The notes below the pieces were generated by a model that was given only the letters and a program-made list of their open reading frames with translations, ran no database searches and was not told the origin of the DNA. Of a DNA stretch of 64,000 bases, positions 43,684-52,994 are shown piece after piece. This DNA comes from Pseudomonas solani. GTDB lineage: Bacteria; Pseudomonadota; Gammaproteobacteria; Pseudomonadales; Pseudomonadaceae. The position numbers were made by a program, and so were the translations under genes. The first letter of the stretch is position 1, and each line of letters opens with the position of its first letter. The stretch spans positions 4,770,501-4,834,500 of the forward strand of contig NZ_AP023081.1 in NCBI RefSeq assembly GCF_026072635.1, read 5' to 3'.

Positions 43684-44190
43684 ATGACCGATGCCCAGAA
43701 CCCCTACCAATCGCCCCAGGCGGAGCTGACCCACGAGGCCACCGGCTTGCCGCTGGCCGCCCGCGGCTCGCGCTTCGGCGCTGCGCTCATCGACGGGCTG
43801 ATCCTGTTGTGCGTCACCATCCCCATCAGCTACCTGCTGGGTGTCTACGATGGGCTCATGGAGGGCGTGCAGCCCGGCTTCGGCCAGCAGGCGCTGGGTT
43901 CGCTGGTGGGTATCGTGGTGTTCCTGGCGATCAACGGGCACTTCCTGAAGAACTACGGCCAGACCGTCGGCAAGCGCGTGCTCAAGCTTGCCATCGTCGA
44001 CCTGCAGGGCAACAAGCCCGAGTGGATCACGATGTACCTCAAGCGCTACCTGCTCTGGGGCCTGGTTGCCTACATCCCGATCATCGGCGGCCTGATATTG
44101 CTGGCGAACTACCTGTTCATCTTCCGCGCGGATCGCCGTTGCCTGCACGACCTGACCGCCAGCACCCGCGTGGTGCAACTGCCCAACTGA
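43684..44190 (+). CDS. RDD family membrane protein
   Basis: Protein of 168 aa: ATG at 43684 after AAGGAG. The RDD fold shows ALIDGLILLCV, YGQTVGKRVLKLAIVD and a second hydrophobic segment. RDD proteins are small membrane proteins of mixed, often unknown roles; some are transporters. Proline-rich N-terminus (NPYQSPQAEL). Confidence 0.85.
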   Translation: MTDAQNPYQSPQAELTHEATGLPLAARGSRFGAALIDGLILLCVTIPISYLLGVYDGLMEGVQPGFGQQALGSLVGIVVFLAINGHFLKNYGQTVGKRVLKLAIVDLQGNKPEWITMYLKRYLLWGLVAYIPIIGGLILLANYLFIFRADRRCLHDLTASTRVVQLPN

Positions 44191-44232
44191 TGGCGCGGCC
44201 GCCCGGGCTTTGATCCGGGCGGTTATTCTGTG

Positions 44233-44330
44233 GTGATGGGTTTCGCTTCGCTCTACGCCATCCTACGTTGCGGCGCTTGCCCGCTCTGCCCTGGATCGGT
44301 AGGAGCGAGCTCTGCTCGCGAAGCGTTTCG
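44233..44330. repeat. Intergenic Pseudomonas repeat (second copy of a motif inside the element at 3786)
   Basis: GATGGGTTTCGCTTCGCTCTACGCCATCCTACG also occurs near 3879-3908 in slightly altered form (GGGTTTCGCTTCGCTCTACACCATCC), within the 560-bp insertion element. Followed by a GAGCGAGCTCTGCTCGC palindrome at about 44306. Non-coding. Confidence 0.55.
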
Positions 44331-44352
44331 CCGGCGTTGCCGCACCGTACCC

Positions 44353-45306
44353 TCAAGACTGCCCCAGCCCGCTCAGGGCCAGGTCCCAGGGCGGTACGGG
44401 GCCAAAGCGGTTTTTGAGAAACTCCAGCAACAGCCGGCTCCGCGAGCTGGCTTCGCCCTCCAGGCGCAGGGCGTAGATCCCGCTCGGTTCCGGAGCGGGC
44501 AAGCCGTTTTCGCAGAGCAGCGGCACCAGTTCCCCGCGCAGCAGGTAGTCGCTGATCAGCCAGGTCGGCAGGTGGGCGACGCCCAGTCCGGCGACGGCGC
44601 TGAACAGCAGGGTTTCGGCGTTGTTCGCGGTCATGCGCATGCGCCGGGGGCGGATCACCTGGGCGCGGCCCTCCACCTCGAAGCGCCAGGCATAGGGCGG
44701 TGCGAGGGCATCCCAGTCGAGGCCGTCGTGCTCGGTCAGCTCGCGGGCGTCGCTCGGTACGCCGCGTCGGCGCAGGTAATCGGGGCTGGCGCAGAGCACG
44801 CGCACCAGGGGCGATAGCGGCGTCGCCACCAGGCGGGTGTCGGCCAGCGGGCCGATGCGCAGCACCAGGTCCACCTCGCCCAGGTGGGCGCCGTGCATGT
44901 CGATGAAGCTGTCGATCAGCCGCAACTGAACGTCCAGGCCCGGGTAGGTGACGAGGAATTCGGCGATGGCCGGCGCCAGGTGACGACGGCCGAACGGGGC
45001 GGGTGCATCAATGCGGATCAACCCCTCCGGTGCACTGCTCAGGGACACGGCCTCAGCACGTGCCAGGCGCAATTCGGCGAGTATCCGTTTTGCCCGCTCG
45101 GCAAAGGCCAGGCCTGCCGGGGTGGCGCGCACCGCGTGGGTGCTGCGGGTGAAGAGGGCGCTGCCGAGGCCGCGCTCCAGGGCGTCGATGCGCCGGGCCA
45201 CGGCCGAAGGCGTCAGCGGGTGGCGCCGGGCGGCAGCAGAGAAGCTGCCCGCTTCCAGTACATCGAGAAAGAGGGCCAGTTGGTCGGTCAGTGCATCGGG
45301 ATTCAT
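44353..45306 (-). CDS. LysR family regulator
   Basis: Regulator of 317 aa. The N-terminal helix-turn-helix (LDVLEAGSFSAAARRHPLTPSAVARRIDALE) and a substrate domain (GLIRIDAPAPFGRRHLAPAIAEFL) follow the LTTR plan. Start ATG at 45306. Divergent from a TauE/SafE gene at 45407, the likely target. Confidence 0.88.
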   Translation of the reverse strand: MNPDALTDQLALFLDVLEAGSFSAAARRHPLTPSAVARRIDALERGLGSALFTRSTHAVRATPAGLAFAERAKRILAELRLARAEAVSLSSAPEGLIRIDAPAPFGRRHLAPAIAEFLVTYPGLDVQLRLIDSFIDMHGAHLGEVDLVLRIGPLADTRLVATPLSPLVRVLCASPDYLRRRGVPSDARELTEHDGLDWDALAPPYAWRFEVEGRAQVIRPRRMRMTANNAETLLFSAVAGLGVAHLPTWLISDYLLRGELVPLLCENGLPAPEPSGIYALRLEGEASSRSRLLLEFLKNRFGPVPPWDLALSGLGQS

Positions 45307-45406
45307 GGAGGTGCCTATGCGGATTTCGCAAAGCCATTGTGCGCTGCTGTGCGTTTCCGTGGTAGCCGCCGCTGCGTAGCATGCGCGTCATCGGAACGGA
45401 GGCGTT

Positions 45407-46159
45407 ATGGACCTGCTGGCAATTGCGTTGAATGTGGTGCTCGGTGCGGCTCTTGGCACTTTGGGTGGGTTGTTCGGCATCGGTGGCGGGCTGATCGCCA
45501 TTCCCGCCCTGGGGGTGTTCTTCGGCCTGGACCAGCAACTGGCACAGGGCACCGCGCTGGTGATGGTGGTGCCCAACGTGCTGCTGGCGCTGTGGCGCTA
45601 CCACCAGCGCAATCGCATCGACCCGCGCTATGCGCTGCTGCTGGCGGTGACCAGCTTTGGTTGCGCCTGGCTGGCCTCGCTGTTCGCGGTGCGCATCGAG
45701 GCGGAGAGCATGCGCCTGGCCTTCGTCGCCTTCCTGCTGGTGCTGGCGGCCTACAACTTCGCGCGGATGTTCATGGCCAAGGCCGCCACCAGTGCCGAGT
45801 TGCGCCACCCCTGGCCCTGGCTGGGCGTGCTCGGTGGCTTCGCCGGCGCCATGGGCGGCCTGTTCGGCGTGGGTGGGGCGGTGGTCGCCACGCCGGTGCT
45901 CACCAGCGTCTTCGGCACCACCCAGGTGGTTGCCCAGGGGCTGTCGCTGTCCCTCGCCGCACCCAGCACGGCGGTGACCCTCGCCACCTACGGCTTCAAC
46001 CACCACGTCGACTGGGCGATGGGCATCCCGTTGGCTGTCGGCGGCCTGCTCAGCATCAGCTGGGGCGTGCGCCTGGCCCACGCCCTGCCGGAACGGGTTC
46101 TGCGCACGGCATTCTGCGTGTTCCTGCTGGTGTGTGCGGTGATGCTGGCGTTCGAGTGA
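45407..46159 (+). CDS. TauE/SafE family sulfite/anion exporter
   Basis: Membrane protein of 250 aa with eight helices and the family repeats (GTLGGLFGIGGGLIAIPAL and GAMGGLFGVGGAVVATPVL). Members export sulfite or other anions. ATG at 45407, divergent from the LysR regulator. Confidence 0.88.
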   Translation: MDLLAIALNVVLGAALGTLGGLFGIGGGLIAIPALGVFFGLDQQLAQGTALVMVVPNVLLALWRYHQRNRIDPRYALLLAVTSFGCAWLASLFAVRIEAESMRLAFVAFLLVLAAYNFARMFMAKAATSAELRHPWPWLGVLGGFAGAMGGLFGVGGAVVATPVLTSVFGTTQVVAQGLSLSLAAPSTAVTLATYGFNHHVDWAMGIPLAVGGLLSISWGVRLAHALPERVLRTAFCVFLLVCAVMLAFE

Positions 46160-46240
46160 TCGAACTTGGCGCTGTGCGTGGCGTGGGCAGGACGGGCGCT
46201 CCGCGAGTGCAGAACGCCCGCCGATGGTCCGCTACCGGAG

Positions 46241-47092
46241 CTACAGGCGGAAGCCTTCGACGATGTGCTCGGCCAGGGTCTCGGTGACCGGCGAGCTGCT
46301 GCGGGGGTTGCGCACCAGCACGATGCTGCAGGCGGGCAGGGTGGGTAGCCCCTCCGCTTCACCGAGGATGCGCATGTCGGTGGTGATCAGGCTCTGCAAC
46401 TGGGCGGTGACTGCCAGGCCGGCGCTGACCACCGCCATGATCGCCGACAGGCTCGGGCTGGTGTAGGCGACGCGGTAGGGGCGCTCCATGGCGTCCAGTG
46501 CGTTGCAGGCCCAGGCGCGGCAGAAGCAGTCGGTGTTGAACATCGCCAGCGGCAACTGGGTCTGCTCGTGGGGGCTGAAGCCGATGGCCTCGGCCCAGAC
46601 GAAGCGCTCCTGGCGCAGCAACTGGCCGATCTCGGTGCCCGGCTCGCGGGTGACGATGGACAGGTCCAGGTCCTGGCGCTGCAGCAACTGCGAGGACGAC
46701 TCGCAATGCACCTCCACCTGCACCAACGGGTAGGACTGGGCGAAGCGCGAAAGGATGCCGGGCAGGAAGCGCATCACGTAATCGTCCGGGGTGCCGATGC
46801 GCACCGAGCCGACCATGTGCGGCTCGCGCAGGGTGGTCATTACCTCGCCGTGCAGCTTGAGGATGCGCCGCGCATAGCTCAGCAATATCTGCCCCTCGGC
46901 GGTCAGGCGCACCTGGCGGCCGTCACGCTCGAACACCGTGCGTTCCAGCACGTCCTCTTCCAGCCGCTTCATCTGCATGCTCACGGCCGACTGGGTGCGG
47001 TTGACCACTTCCGCTGCGCGGGTGAAGCCACCGTTGTCGGCGATGGCGACGAAGGTGCGCAGCAGTTCGGTGTCGATGGCGGGGTAGCTCAT
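46241..47092 (-). CDS. LysR family regulator
   Basis: Regulator of 283 aa. HTH: LLRTFVAIADNGGFTRAAEVVNRTQSAVSMQMKRLE. Substrate domain starts VRIGTPDDYVMRFLPGILSRF. It is divergent from the DUF1127-PhzF-DUF3291 group (47190 on), which it probably controls. Confidence 0.88.
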   Translation of the reverse strand: MSYPAIDTELLRTFVAIADNGGFTRAAEVVNRTQSAVSMQMKRLEEDVLERTVFERDGRQVRLTAEGQILLSYARRILKLHGEVMTTLREPHMVGSVRIGTPDDYVMRFLPGILSRFAQSYPLVQVEVHCESSSQLLQRQDLDLSIVTREPGTEIGQLLRQERFVWAEAIGFSPHEQTQLPLAMFNTDCFCRAWACNALDAMERPYRVAYTSPSLSAIMAVVSAGLAVTAQLQSLITTDMRILGEAEGLPTLPACSIVLVRNPRSSSPVTETLAEHIVEGFRL

Positions 47093-47189
47093 TCATCAAT
47101 TCCTGAGATGCAGTGCATAAGAAACATTCGTTGGATTGATCATAAGCGTCGCGGGAAACTGGCGCCAACCCCACAAGGAGGGCGATGCG

Positions 47190-47420
47190 ATGAAAGGTCA
47201 ATTCGGTTTCGTAGGCACGCTGCACCCCACCCACCGGCCCGCCGTTCGTGGCTCCCATCTTTCCCTCGGTACCCGCCTGCTGCGCTGGTACCAGCTGTAC
47301 AGCCAGCGCCGTGAGCTGGCCGGCCTGAGTGATGCCATGCTCAAGGACCTGGGCCTGACCCGGGGCGATGTGATGCAGGAAAGCGAGCGGCCTTTCTGGG
47401 ACGACCCGCTGGGCAAATGA
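47190..47420 (+). CDS. DUF1127 (YjiS-like) small protein
   Basis: Protein of 76 aa. The C-terminal half carries the DUF1127 motif (RLLRWYQLYSQRRELAGLSDAMLKDLGLTRGDV), basic and helix-forming. Some DUF1127 proteins bind RNA or affect phosphate/carbon metabolism. ATG at 47190 after AAGGAGG. First gene of the PhzF group. Confidence 0.82.
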   Translation: MKGQFGFVGTLHPTHRPAVRGSHLSLGTRLLRWYQLYSQRRELAGLSDAMLKDLGLTRGDVMQESERPFWDDPLGK

Positions 47421-47482
47421 ACCCACGCAGCTACCCCCGGCAACAATGAACCCACGCAACACCCACACAACAAGGAAAAGCG

Positions 47483-48364
47483 ATGCAAGTCGAAGTCAGG
47501 ATCGTGAATGCGTTCGTCGATGGCGGGCAGGGTGGCAACCCCGCCGGTGTAGTGGTCGGTGCCGATGCGCTCAGCGCGGCGCAGAAGCAGGCGATCGCCG
47601 CCCAGCTCGGGTTGTCGGAGACGGCCTTCGTCTCCGACTCCGGGCAGGCCGCCTTCAAGCTGGAGTTCTTCACCCCCAACCGGCAGATCCCCCACTGCGG
47701 CCACGCCACCGTGGCCACCTTCTCGCTGTTGCGCCAGCTGGGCCGGGTCGGCGAGGGCTGGAGCAACAAGGAAACCATCGACGGCAACCGCGACATCTTC
47801 ATCGAGGGCGAGCGGGTGTTCATGGAGCAGCGCGCGCCGCAGTACCAGGACGTCGAGCCGGGCTCGCGCCTGCTGGCGGAAAGCCTCGCGGCCCTGGGCC
47901 TGGAGCCTGGGCAACTGGCCGAGGGGTTGCTGCCGTCGCGGGTCAGCACCGGGGTCGCCTTCGTCGTCGTGCCCCTGCGCAGCGAAGCCGATGTGGCGAG
48001 CATCCGCACCGACCTGGATGCCCTCGAACGCATCAGCGAGGAACTGGACGTGGTGGGCTTCTACGCCTTCTCCCGTGACAGCCGCCAACCTGGCCGCGTG
48101 GCGGGTGCGCGGATGTTCGCGCCGCGCTTCGGCATCCCCGAGGAGCCGGCCACCGGCATGGCCGCCGGGCCACTGGCCTGCTACCTGCACGACCGCATGG
48201 GCCTGCCCGGGGCGCAGCTGCTGATCGAACAGGGCTACCTGATGCAACCGGCCTCGCCGAGCCTGATCACCGTCGACCTAGACCTGGACGGCGAAGGCCG
48301 CATCCAGCGCCTGATGGCTGGCGGCAACGCCCAGGTGATGCACACCCTGACCCTCGATATCTGA
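47483..48364 (+). CDS. PhzF family isomerase
   Basis: Enzyme of 293 aa with the diaminopimelate-epimerase-like fold. The catalytic Glu region SETAFV and the phosphate-like GHATVATFSLL motif are present, plus EEPATGMAAGPLACYL. PhzF proteins isomerise dienes or aromatics, one step of phenazine synthesis, but many are of unknown function. No phenazine core genes adjoin. Confidence 0.88.
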   Translation: MQVEVRIVNAFVDGGQGGNPAGVVVGADALSAAQKQAIAAQLGLSETAFVSDSGQAAFKLEFFTPNRQIPHCGHATVATFSLLRQLGRVGEGWSNKETIDGNRDIFIEGERVFMEQRAPQYQDVEPGSRLLAESLAALGLEPGQLAEGLLPSRVSTGVAFVVVPLRSEADVASIRTDLDALERISEELDVVGFYAFSRDSRQPGRVAGARMFAPRFGIPEEPATGMAAGPLACYLHDRMGLPGAQLLIEQGYLMQPASPSLITVDLDLDGEGRIQRLMAGGNAQVMHTLTLDI

Positions 48365-48388
48365 CGCCACACGGAAAGGAGACCCCCG

Positions 48389-48889
48389 ATGGCCCCGGCC
48401 TTCGAACTGGCACAACTGAATATCGCGTTGATGACCGCGCCGCTGGATTCCCCCGGCATGGCCGATTTCGTCGCCAACCTGGCGCGCATCAATGGCCTGG
48501 CGGAAGCGTCGCCCGGCTACGTGTGGCGCCTGGAGGACGAGGGTGGTGACGCCACGGCGATCCGCCCCTTCGGCGACGACGTGCTGGTCAACCTCTCGGT
48601 CTGGCGGGACATGGAATCCCTGCGCGATTTCACCTACCGCGGTGCCCACACCGAGATGCTCAAGCGCCGCAACGAGTGGTTCGCGCGCATCAGCGAAGCG
48701 CATCTGGTGTGCTGGTGGGTGCCCGCCGGGCATCGCCCCGATGCCCGGGAAGCCGCCGAACGCCTGGCCCTGCTGCGTGAGCAGGGGCCGGGGCCACGGG
48801 CCTTCACCTTCCGCCATCCCTTCCCGCCGCCGGCGACCTTGCCGAACGATGGGAAAGCCACCGCGACGGGTGCTAATGTCCTGGGCTGA
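48389..48889 (+). CDS. DUF3291 family protein
   Basis: Protein of 166 aa with the DUF3291 pattern (FELAQLNIALMTAPLDSPGMADFV, RINGLAEASPGYVWRL, LVNLSVWRDMESLRDFTYR). Dimeric alpha/beta-barrel (EthD/YciI-like) fold expected. It follows PhzF by 24 bp. Function unknown. Confidence 0.82.
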   Translation: MAPAFELAQLNIALMTAPLDSPGMADFVANLARINGLAEASPGYVWRLEDEGGDATAIRPFGDDVLVNLSVWRDMESLRDFTYRGAHTEMLKRRNEWFARISEAHLVCWWVPAGHRPDAREAAERLALLREQGPGPRAFTFRHPFPPPATLPNDGKATATGANVLG

Positions 48890-48912
48890 TCCCGCTGCCA
48901 GGACCCCCGCCG

Positions 48913-50130
48913 ATGCCCCTCGAACTCAGCGCCGCCGAAGCCCGCCGCCTGGCCCTGGCCGCCCAGGGCTTCATGCGGCCGCCCCGTGGCGCCATCCGCG
49001 CCAGCCACGTCCGTGCGCTGGCCGGGCGTCTTGGCGTGGTGCAGATCGACTCGGTCAACGCCCTGGTGCGTTCGCACTACCTGCCGTTCTTCTCGCGCCT
49101 CGGCGACTACCCGCGCGAGCTGCTGGACGAACTGGCCTGGGGCAAGCCGCGCCGTCGCGAGTTCTTCGAGTACTGGGGCCACGAGGCTTCGCTGCTGCCG
49201 CTGGACCTCTACCCGGCGCTGCGCTGGCGCATGCAGCGGGCGGCCCTGGGGCGGGGCATCTACCAGCAGCTGGCGCGCTTCGGTCGCGAGCAGCAGGAGG
49301 TGATCCAGCGCGTGCTCGCCGCCGTGCGCGAGCAGGGCGCCCTGGGTGCCGGTGCCCTGAGCACCCGCCAGGAGCGTGCCGGCCCCTGGTGGGACTGGAG
49401 CGCCGAAAAGCACGCCATGGAATGGCTGTTCGCCGCGGGGGAGGTGACGGTCGCCGGCCGCCGCGGCTTCGAGCGCCTCTATGACCTGCCCGAGCGGGTG
49501 ATCCCGGCAGATTTGCTCAACGCTGTCGAACTGCCGGAAGACGCCGCCATCCGCCAGTTGCTGCTGCACTCGGCGCAGGCCCTGGGCGTGGCCACCGAGA
49601 AGGACCTACGCGATTACTACCGGCTGGACCCGGCCGACAGCCGCCAGGCCCTCGCCGAGCTGGTGGAGAACGGCGACCTGCAGGCGGTGACGGTGCGCGG
49701 CTGGAAGCAGCCCGGCTACTGCATCGGCGAACCGACGGTGCCGCGCAAGGTGCGCGCCAGTGCGTTGCTTTCGCCCTTCGACTCGCTGGTATGGGAGCGC
49801 GCCCGCACCGAGCGCCTGTTCGACTTCCGCTACCGCCTGGAGATCTACACCCCGGCGGAGAAGCGCCAGTACGGTTACTACGTGTTGCCCTTCCTGCACG
49901 ACGAACGCCTGCCCGCCCGGGTCGACCTGCGCGCCGAGCGGGCCCAGGACCGCCTCGCCGTGCATGCCTTGCACGAAGAGCCCCGGGGCTTGAGCGAGGT
50001 GGGCATCCAGGCCCTGGCCGAGCAGCTGCGCAGCCTCGCCACCTGGCTGGGGCTGGAGGCGGTGGCCATCACCTGCCAGCGCCCCGGCACCCAGCGGCTG
50101 CGCGCCGCCTTGGCGGGGCTGCCCGGCTAG
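48913..50130 (+). CDS. YcaQ-type DNA glycosylase (winged helix)
   Basis: Protein of 405 aa of the AlkX/YcaQ family, which unhooks DNA interstrand crosslinks. The catalytic QxD motif appears as VVQIDSVNALVRSHYLPFFSR; further conserved are EYWGHEASLLP and PFDSLVWERARTERLFDFRYRLE. Start ATG at 48913. It lies just after the DUF3291 gene, possibly co-transcribed. Confidence 0.9.
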   Translation: MPLELSAAEARRLALAAQGFMRPPRGAIRASHVRALAGRLGVVQIDSVNALVRSHYLPFFSRLGDYPRELLDELAWGKPRRREFFEYWGHEASLLPLDLYPALRWRMQRAALGRGIYQQLARFGREQQEVIQRVLAAVREQGALGAGALSTRQERAGPWWDWSAEKHAMEWLFAAGEVTVAGRRGFERLYDLPERVIPADLLNAVELPEDAAIRQLLLHSAQALGVATEKDLRDYYRLDPADSRQALAELVENGDLQAVTVRGWKQPGYCIGEPTVPRKVRASALLSPFDSLVWERARTERLFDFRYRLEIYTPAEKRQYGYYVLPFLHDERLPARVDLRAERAQDRLAVHALHEEPRGLSEVGIQALAEQLRSLATWLGLEAVAITCQRPGTQRLRAALAGLPG

Positions 50131-50145
50131 GGGGCGCGCAGGCAA

Positions 50146-50175
50146 GAAAAAGCCCCGCATCGGCGGGGCTTTTTC
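50146..50175. terminator. Bidirectional terminator
   Basis: Stem AAGCCCCGC / GCGGGGCTT with A and T runs between ycaQ-type gene and the ABC-F gene. Confidence 0.88.
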
Positions 50176-50193
50176 ATGGGGCGGAGCGGGGCG

Positions 50194-51783
50194 TCAGACG
50201 ATCACGCCCTGGCTGCGCAGGTAGTCGTCGTAGGTGCCGCTGAAGTCGGTCACGCCGGTCTCCGAGAGCTCGATGATGCGGGTGGCCAGGGAGCCGACGA
50301 ACTCGCGGTCGTGGCTGACGAAGATCAGCGTGCCCGGGTAGTTCTCCAGCGCCAGGTTGAGCGCCTCGATGGATTCCATGTCCAGGTGGTTGGTAGGTTC
50401 GTCCATCACCAGCACGTTGGGCTTCTTCAGGATCAGCTTGCCGAACAGCATGCGGCCCTGCTCACCACCGGAGATCACCTTCACCGACTTGAGGATCTCG
50501 TCGTTGGAGAACAGCATGCGGCCGAGGGTGCCGCGCACCAGCTGCTCGCCGCCCTGGGTCCACTGACCCATCCAGTCGAACAGGGTGACGTCGTCTTCGA
50601 AGTCGTGGGCGTGGTCCTGGGCGTAGTAGCCCAGCTCGGCGCTCTCGGTCCATTTCACGCTGCCGGCGTCCGGGGTCATTTCACCGACCAGGGTGCGCAG
50701 CAGGGTGGTCTTGCCGATGCCGTTGGGGCCGATGATGGCGACGCGCTCGCCGGCTTCGATCTGCAGGTCCAGGCCCTTGAACAGTTGCTTGTCCTCGAAG
50801 CCCTTGGCCAGCTTCTCCACGGTCACCGCCTGGCGGTGCAGCTTCTTGTGCTGCTCGAAGCGGATGAATGGGCTGACGCGGCTGGACGGCTTGACCTCGG
50901 CCAGCTGGATCTTGTCGATCTGCTTGGCGCGGGAGGTGGCCTGCTTGGCTTTCGAGGCGTTGGCGGAGAAGCGGCTGACGAAGGTCTGCAGCTCGGCGAT
51001 CTGCGCCTTCTTCTTGGCGTTGTCGGCCAGCAGTTGCTCGCGGGACTGGGTCGCCGCAGTCATGTACTCGTCGTAGTTGCCCGGGAACAGGCGCAGCTCG
51101 CCGTAGTCCAGGTCCGCCATGTGGGTGCACACGCTGTTCAGGAAGTGGCGGTCGTGGGAAATGATGATCATGGTGCTGTTACGCGCCGTGAGGATGTTTT
51201 CCAGCCAGCGGATGGTGTTGATGTCCAGGTGGTTGGTCGGCTCGTCCAGCAGCAGCACTTCCGGGTCCGAGAACAGCGCCTGGGCCAGCAGCACGCGCAG
51301 CTTCCAGCCGGGAGCGACTTCGCTCATCGGGCCGAAGTGCTGGGCCAGCGGGATGCCCAGGCCGAGCAGCAGCTCGCCGGCACGGGATTCGGCGGTGTAG
51401 CCGTCCATCTCGGCGAACTCGGTCTCCAGCTCGGCCACGGCCATGCCGTCTTCCTCGCTCATCTCCGGCAGGGAGTAGATGCGGTCGCGCTCGGCCTTCA
51501 CCCGCCACAGTTCCTCGTGGCCCATGATCACGGTGTCGATGACGCTGAAGTTCTCATAGGCGAACTGGTCCTGGCGCAGCTTGCCCAGGCGCACGTTCGG
51601 CTCGAGCATCACCTGGCCGCCGGAAGGCTCCAGGTCGCCGCCGAGGATCTTCATGAAGGTCGACTTGCCGCAGCCGTTGGCGCCGATCAGGCCGTAGCGG
51701 TTGCCGTTGCCGAACTTGACGGAAACGTTCTCGAACAGCGGCTTGGGGCCGAACTGCATGGTGATATTTGCGGTGGAGATCAA
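50194..51783 (-). CDS. ABC-F family ATPase, YbiT-type
   Basis: Cytosolic ribosome-associated ATPase of 529 aa with two nucleotide-binding domains: GANGCGKST and GPNGIGKTT Walker A, LLLDEPTNHLD twice-like Walker B, signature SEVAPGWKLRV in the first and SGGEQGRMLF in the second, with the linker helix rich in Lys/Gln. The start is a TTG at 51783, which aligns with the YbiT N-terminus; AAAGG lies 8 bp upstream. The prophage integrase stops only 6 bp before this AAAGG, so the gene now sits at the prophage edge. Confidence 0.9.
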   Translation of the reverse strand: MISTANITMQFGPKPLFENVSVKFGNGNRYGLIGANGCGKSTFMKILGGDLEPSGGQVMLEPNVRLGKLRQDQFAYENFSVIDTVIMGHEELWRVKAERDRIYSLPEMSEEDGMAVAELETEFAEMDGYTAESRAGELLLGLGIPLAQHFGPMSEVAPGWKLRVLLAQALFSDPEVLLLDEPTNHLDINTIRWLENILTARNSTMIIISHDRHFLNSVCTHMADLDYGELRLFPGNYDEYMTAATQSREQLLADNAKKKAQIAELQTFVSRFSANASKAKQATSRAKQIDKIQLAEVKPSSRVSPFIRFEQHKKLHRQAVTVEKLAKGFEDKQLFKGLDLQIEAGERVAIIGPNGIGKTTLLRTLVGEMTPDAGSVKWTESAELGYYAQDHAHDFEDDVTLFDWMGQWTQGGEQLVRGTLGRMLFSNDEILKSVKVISGGEQGRMLFGKLILKKPNVLVMDEPTNHLDMESIEALNLALENYPGTLIFVSHDREFVGSLATRIIELSETGVTDFSGTYDDYLRSQGVIV

Positions 51784-51803
51784 GAGCTTTACCTTTCAAT
51801 GAC

Positions 51804-52994
51804 TTACAAGCTGTCTGCCGAAGTCGATACCGATTTGATACCAGTATTTAACTTCGCAATCTCGGTCCAATCGGAGCCAGAGTTGATCCAGCGGGCGTAC
51901 GTAGAGAGAAGCATTTGGACGCTGTTGCCCAACTGCTGCGCGATGAAGGCGGGGTTCATGCCTGACATTAGGCACATTGTCGCATAGGTGTGACGGCAGT
52001 TATATGGCTTGCGATAGCGGATACCCAGGGCCTTGAGAATCGGCCGCCACTGGTGGTGGACGTCGGAAGTCTGCTTGATGAACTCGCTGTTCTTCGACGG
52101 CGGGAAGACGAACGGCGTTTCCTTGATGCGCCCCTCTCCCTTCTTCCGGCGCTCGGCATATGCCAGGGCGAACTCCAGCGCGTGGATGGCGCGATCGTTC
52201 AGCAGCACCGTTCGGTCCTTGTGGGTCTTGGTGCGCTCCTCTACTTCCCCCAATGCAACTACCCGGAATACCCGCACTGTCCTCTTCTGGAAGTCGACGG
52301 CGTCCCACTGCAGCGCAATTGCCTCGCCGATCCGCAGCCCCGAATAGAACATGAATTCGTAGAGCGCCGCGTAGATGCTGCTCGGCCAGAAATCACGGGC
52401 ATACATCGCCTCGATGATCTGGTCCGCCTCCTCTTGGGTGAAGGGGTCAACCTCCTTCTTCCCGCGCCGTGGCAACTCAATTGGCTCTGCAGGGTTCTTG
52501 TCGATGACGCCGTCTTCAACGGCGGTGCGCAGCACCGTGCCAAGGCGCCAGATGGCGTTGCGCTTCACCCCAGGCGAAGACCATTCGGTGTCCGCGATGA
52601 TCTTTCGGAGCAGGGTGGTGGTTATCAGGTCGATGCGGGTTTTGGCCAGATGGGGCTGCCAGTAGAGGTTCAGCGCGCTGACGTAGTTGCCCCTGGTGCC
52701 CTTCGACATCCCCCGGCTGTCCAGCCAGAGCTGGGCGTATTCACCGAAGGTGTTGAGCCCTGCCACGTTCGCCGAGCTTGGGAAAAGCTCGGCGTACTTG
52801 GCGTCGTCCAGCAGGTCCATCTTTATCAGGCCAACTACCTGAGCACGCAGTCGGGATGCAGCCTGGATGCCTTTTTGCGTGACGGGAAGCGGAAGTGTTT
52901 CGCTGCGACGTCTTCCGTTCCAGGTGAAGCGGACACGGAGGGAGTTGCGGAAGATTTCCACCCCGGCGGGCAAGTCCATTGGTTTTCCAGCCAT
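51804..52994 (-). CDS. Tyrosine-type integrase
   Basis: Site-specific recombinase of 396 aa. An N-terminal arm-binding domain and core-binding SAM-like domain precede the catalytic domain: Arg221 in YSGLRIGEA, a box-II NCRHTYAT with Arg334 and His335, and Tyr366 in STYARW. The first box-II His is Tyr331 and the second is Asn356, variants seen in phage integrases. ATG at 52994, overlapping the excisionase-like gene by 160 bp. Its TAA is 6 bp from the ABC-F ribosome binding site. Confidence 0.93.
   Translation of the reverse strand: MAGKPMDLPAGVEIFRNSLRVRFTWNGRRRSETLPLPVTQKGIQAASRLRAQVVGLIKMDLLDDAKYAELFPSSANVAGLNTFGEYAQLWLDSRGMSKGTRGNYVSALNLYWQPHLAKTRIDLITTTLLRKIIADTEWSSPGVKRNAIWRLGTVLRTAVEDGVIDKNPAEPIELPRRGKKEVDPFTQEEADQIIEAMYARDFWPSSIYAALYEFMFYSGLRIGEAIALQWDAVDFQKRTVRVFRVVALGEVEERTKTHKDRTVLLNDRAIHALEFALAYAERRKKGEGRIKETPFVFPPSKNSEFIKQTSDVHHQWRPILKALGIRYRKPYNCRHTYATMCLMSGMNPAFIAQQLGNSVQMLLSTYARWINSGSDWTEIAKLNTGIKSVSTSADSL

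Noticed and set aside
47483..48364. Phenazine biosynthesis
   Set aside because: Only a PhzF-like isomerase is present; no phzA-E or phzG homologue is in the window.
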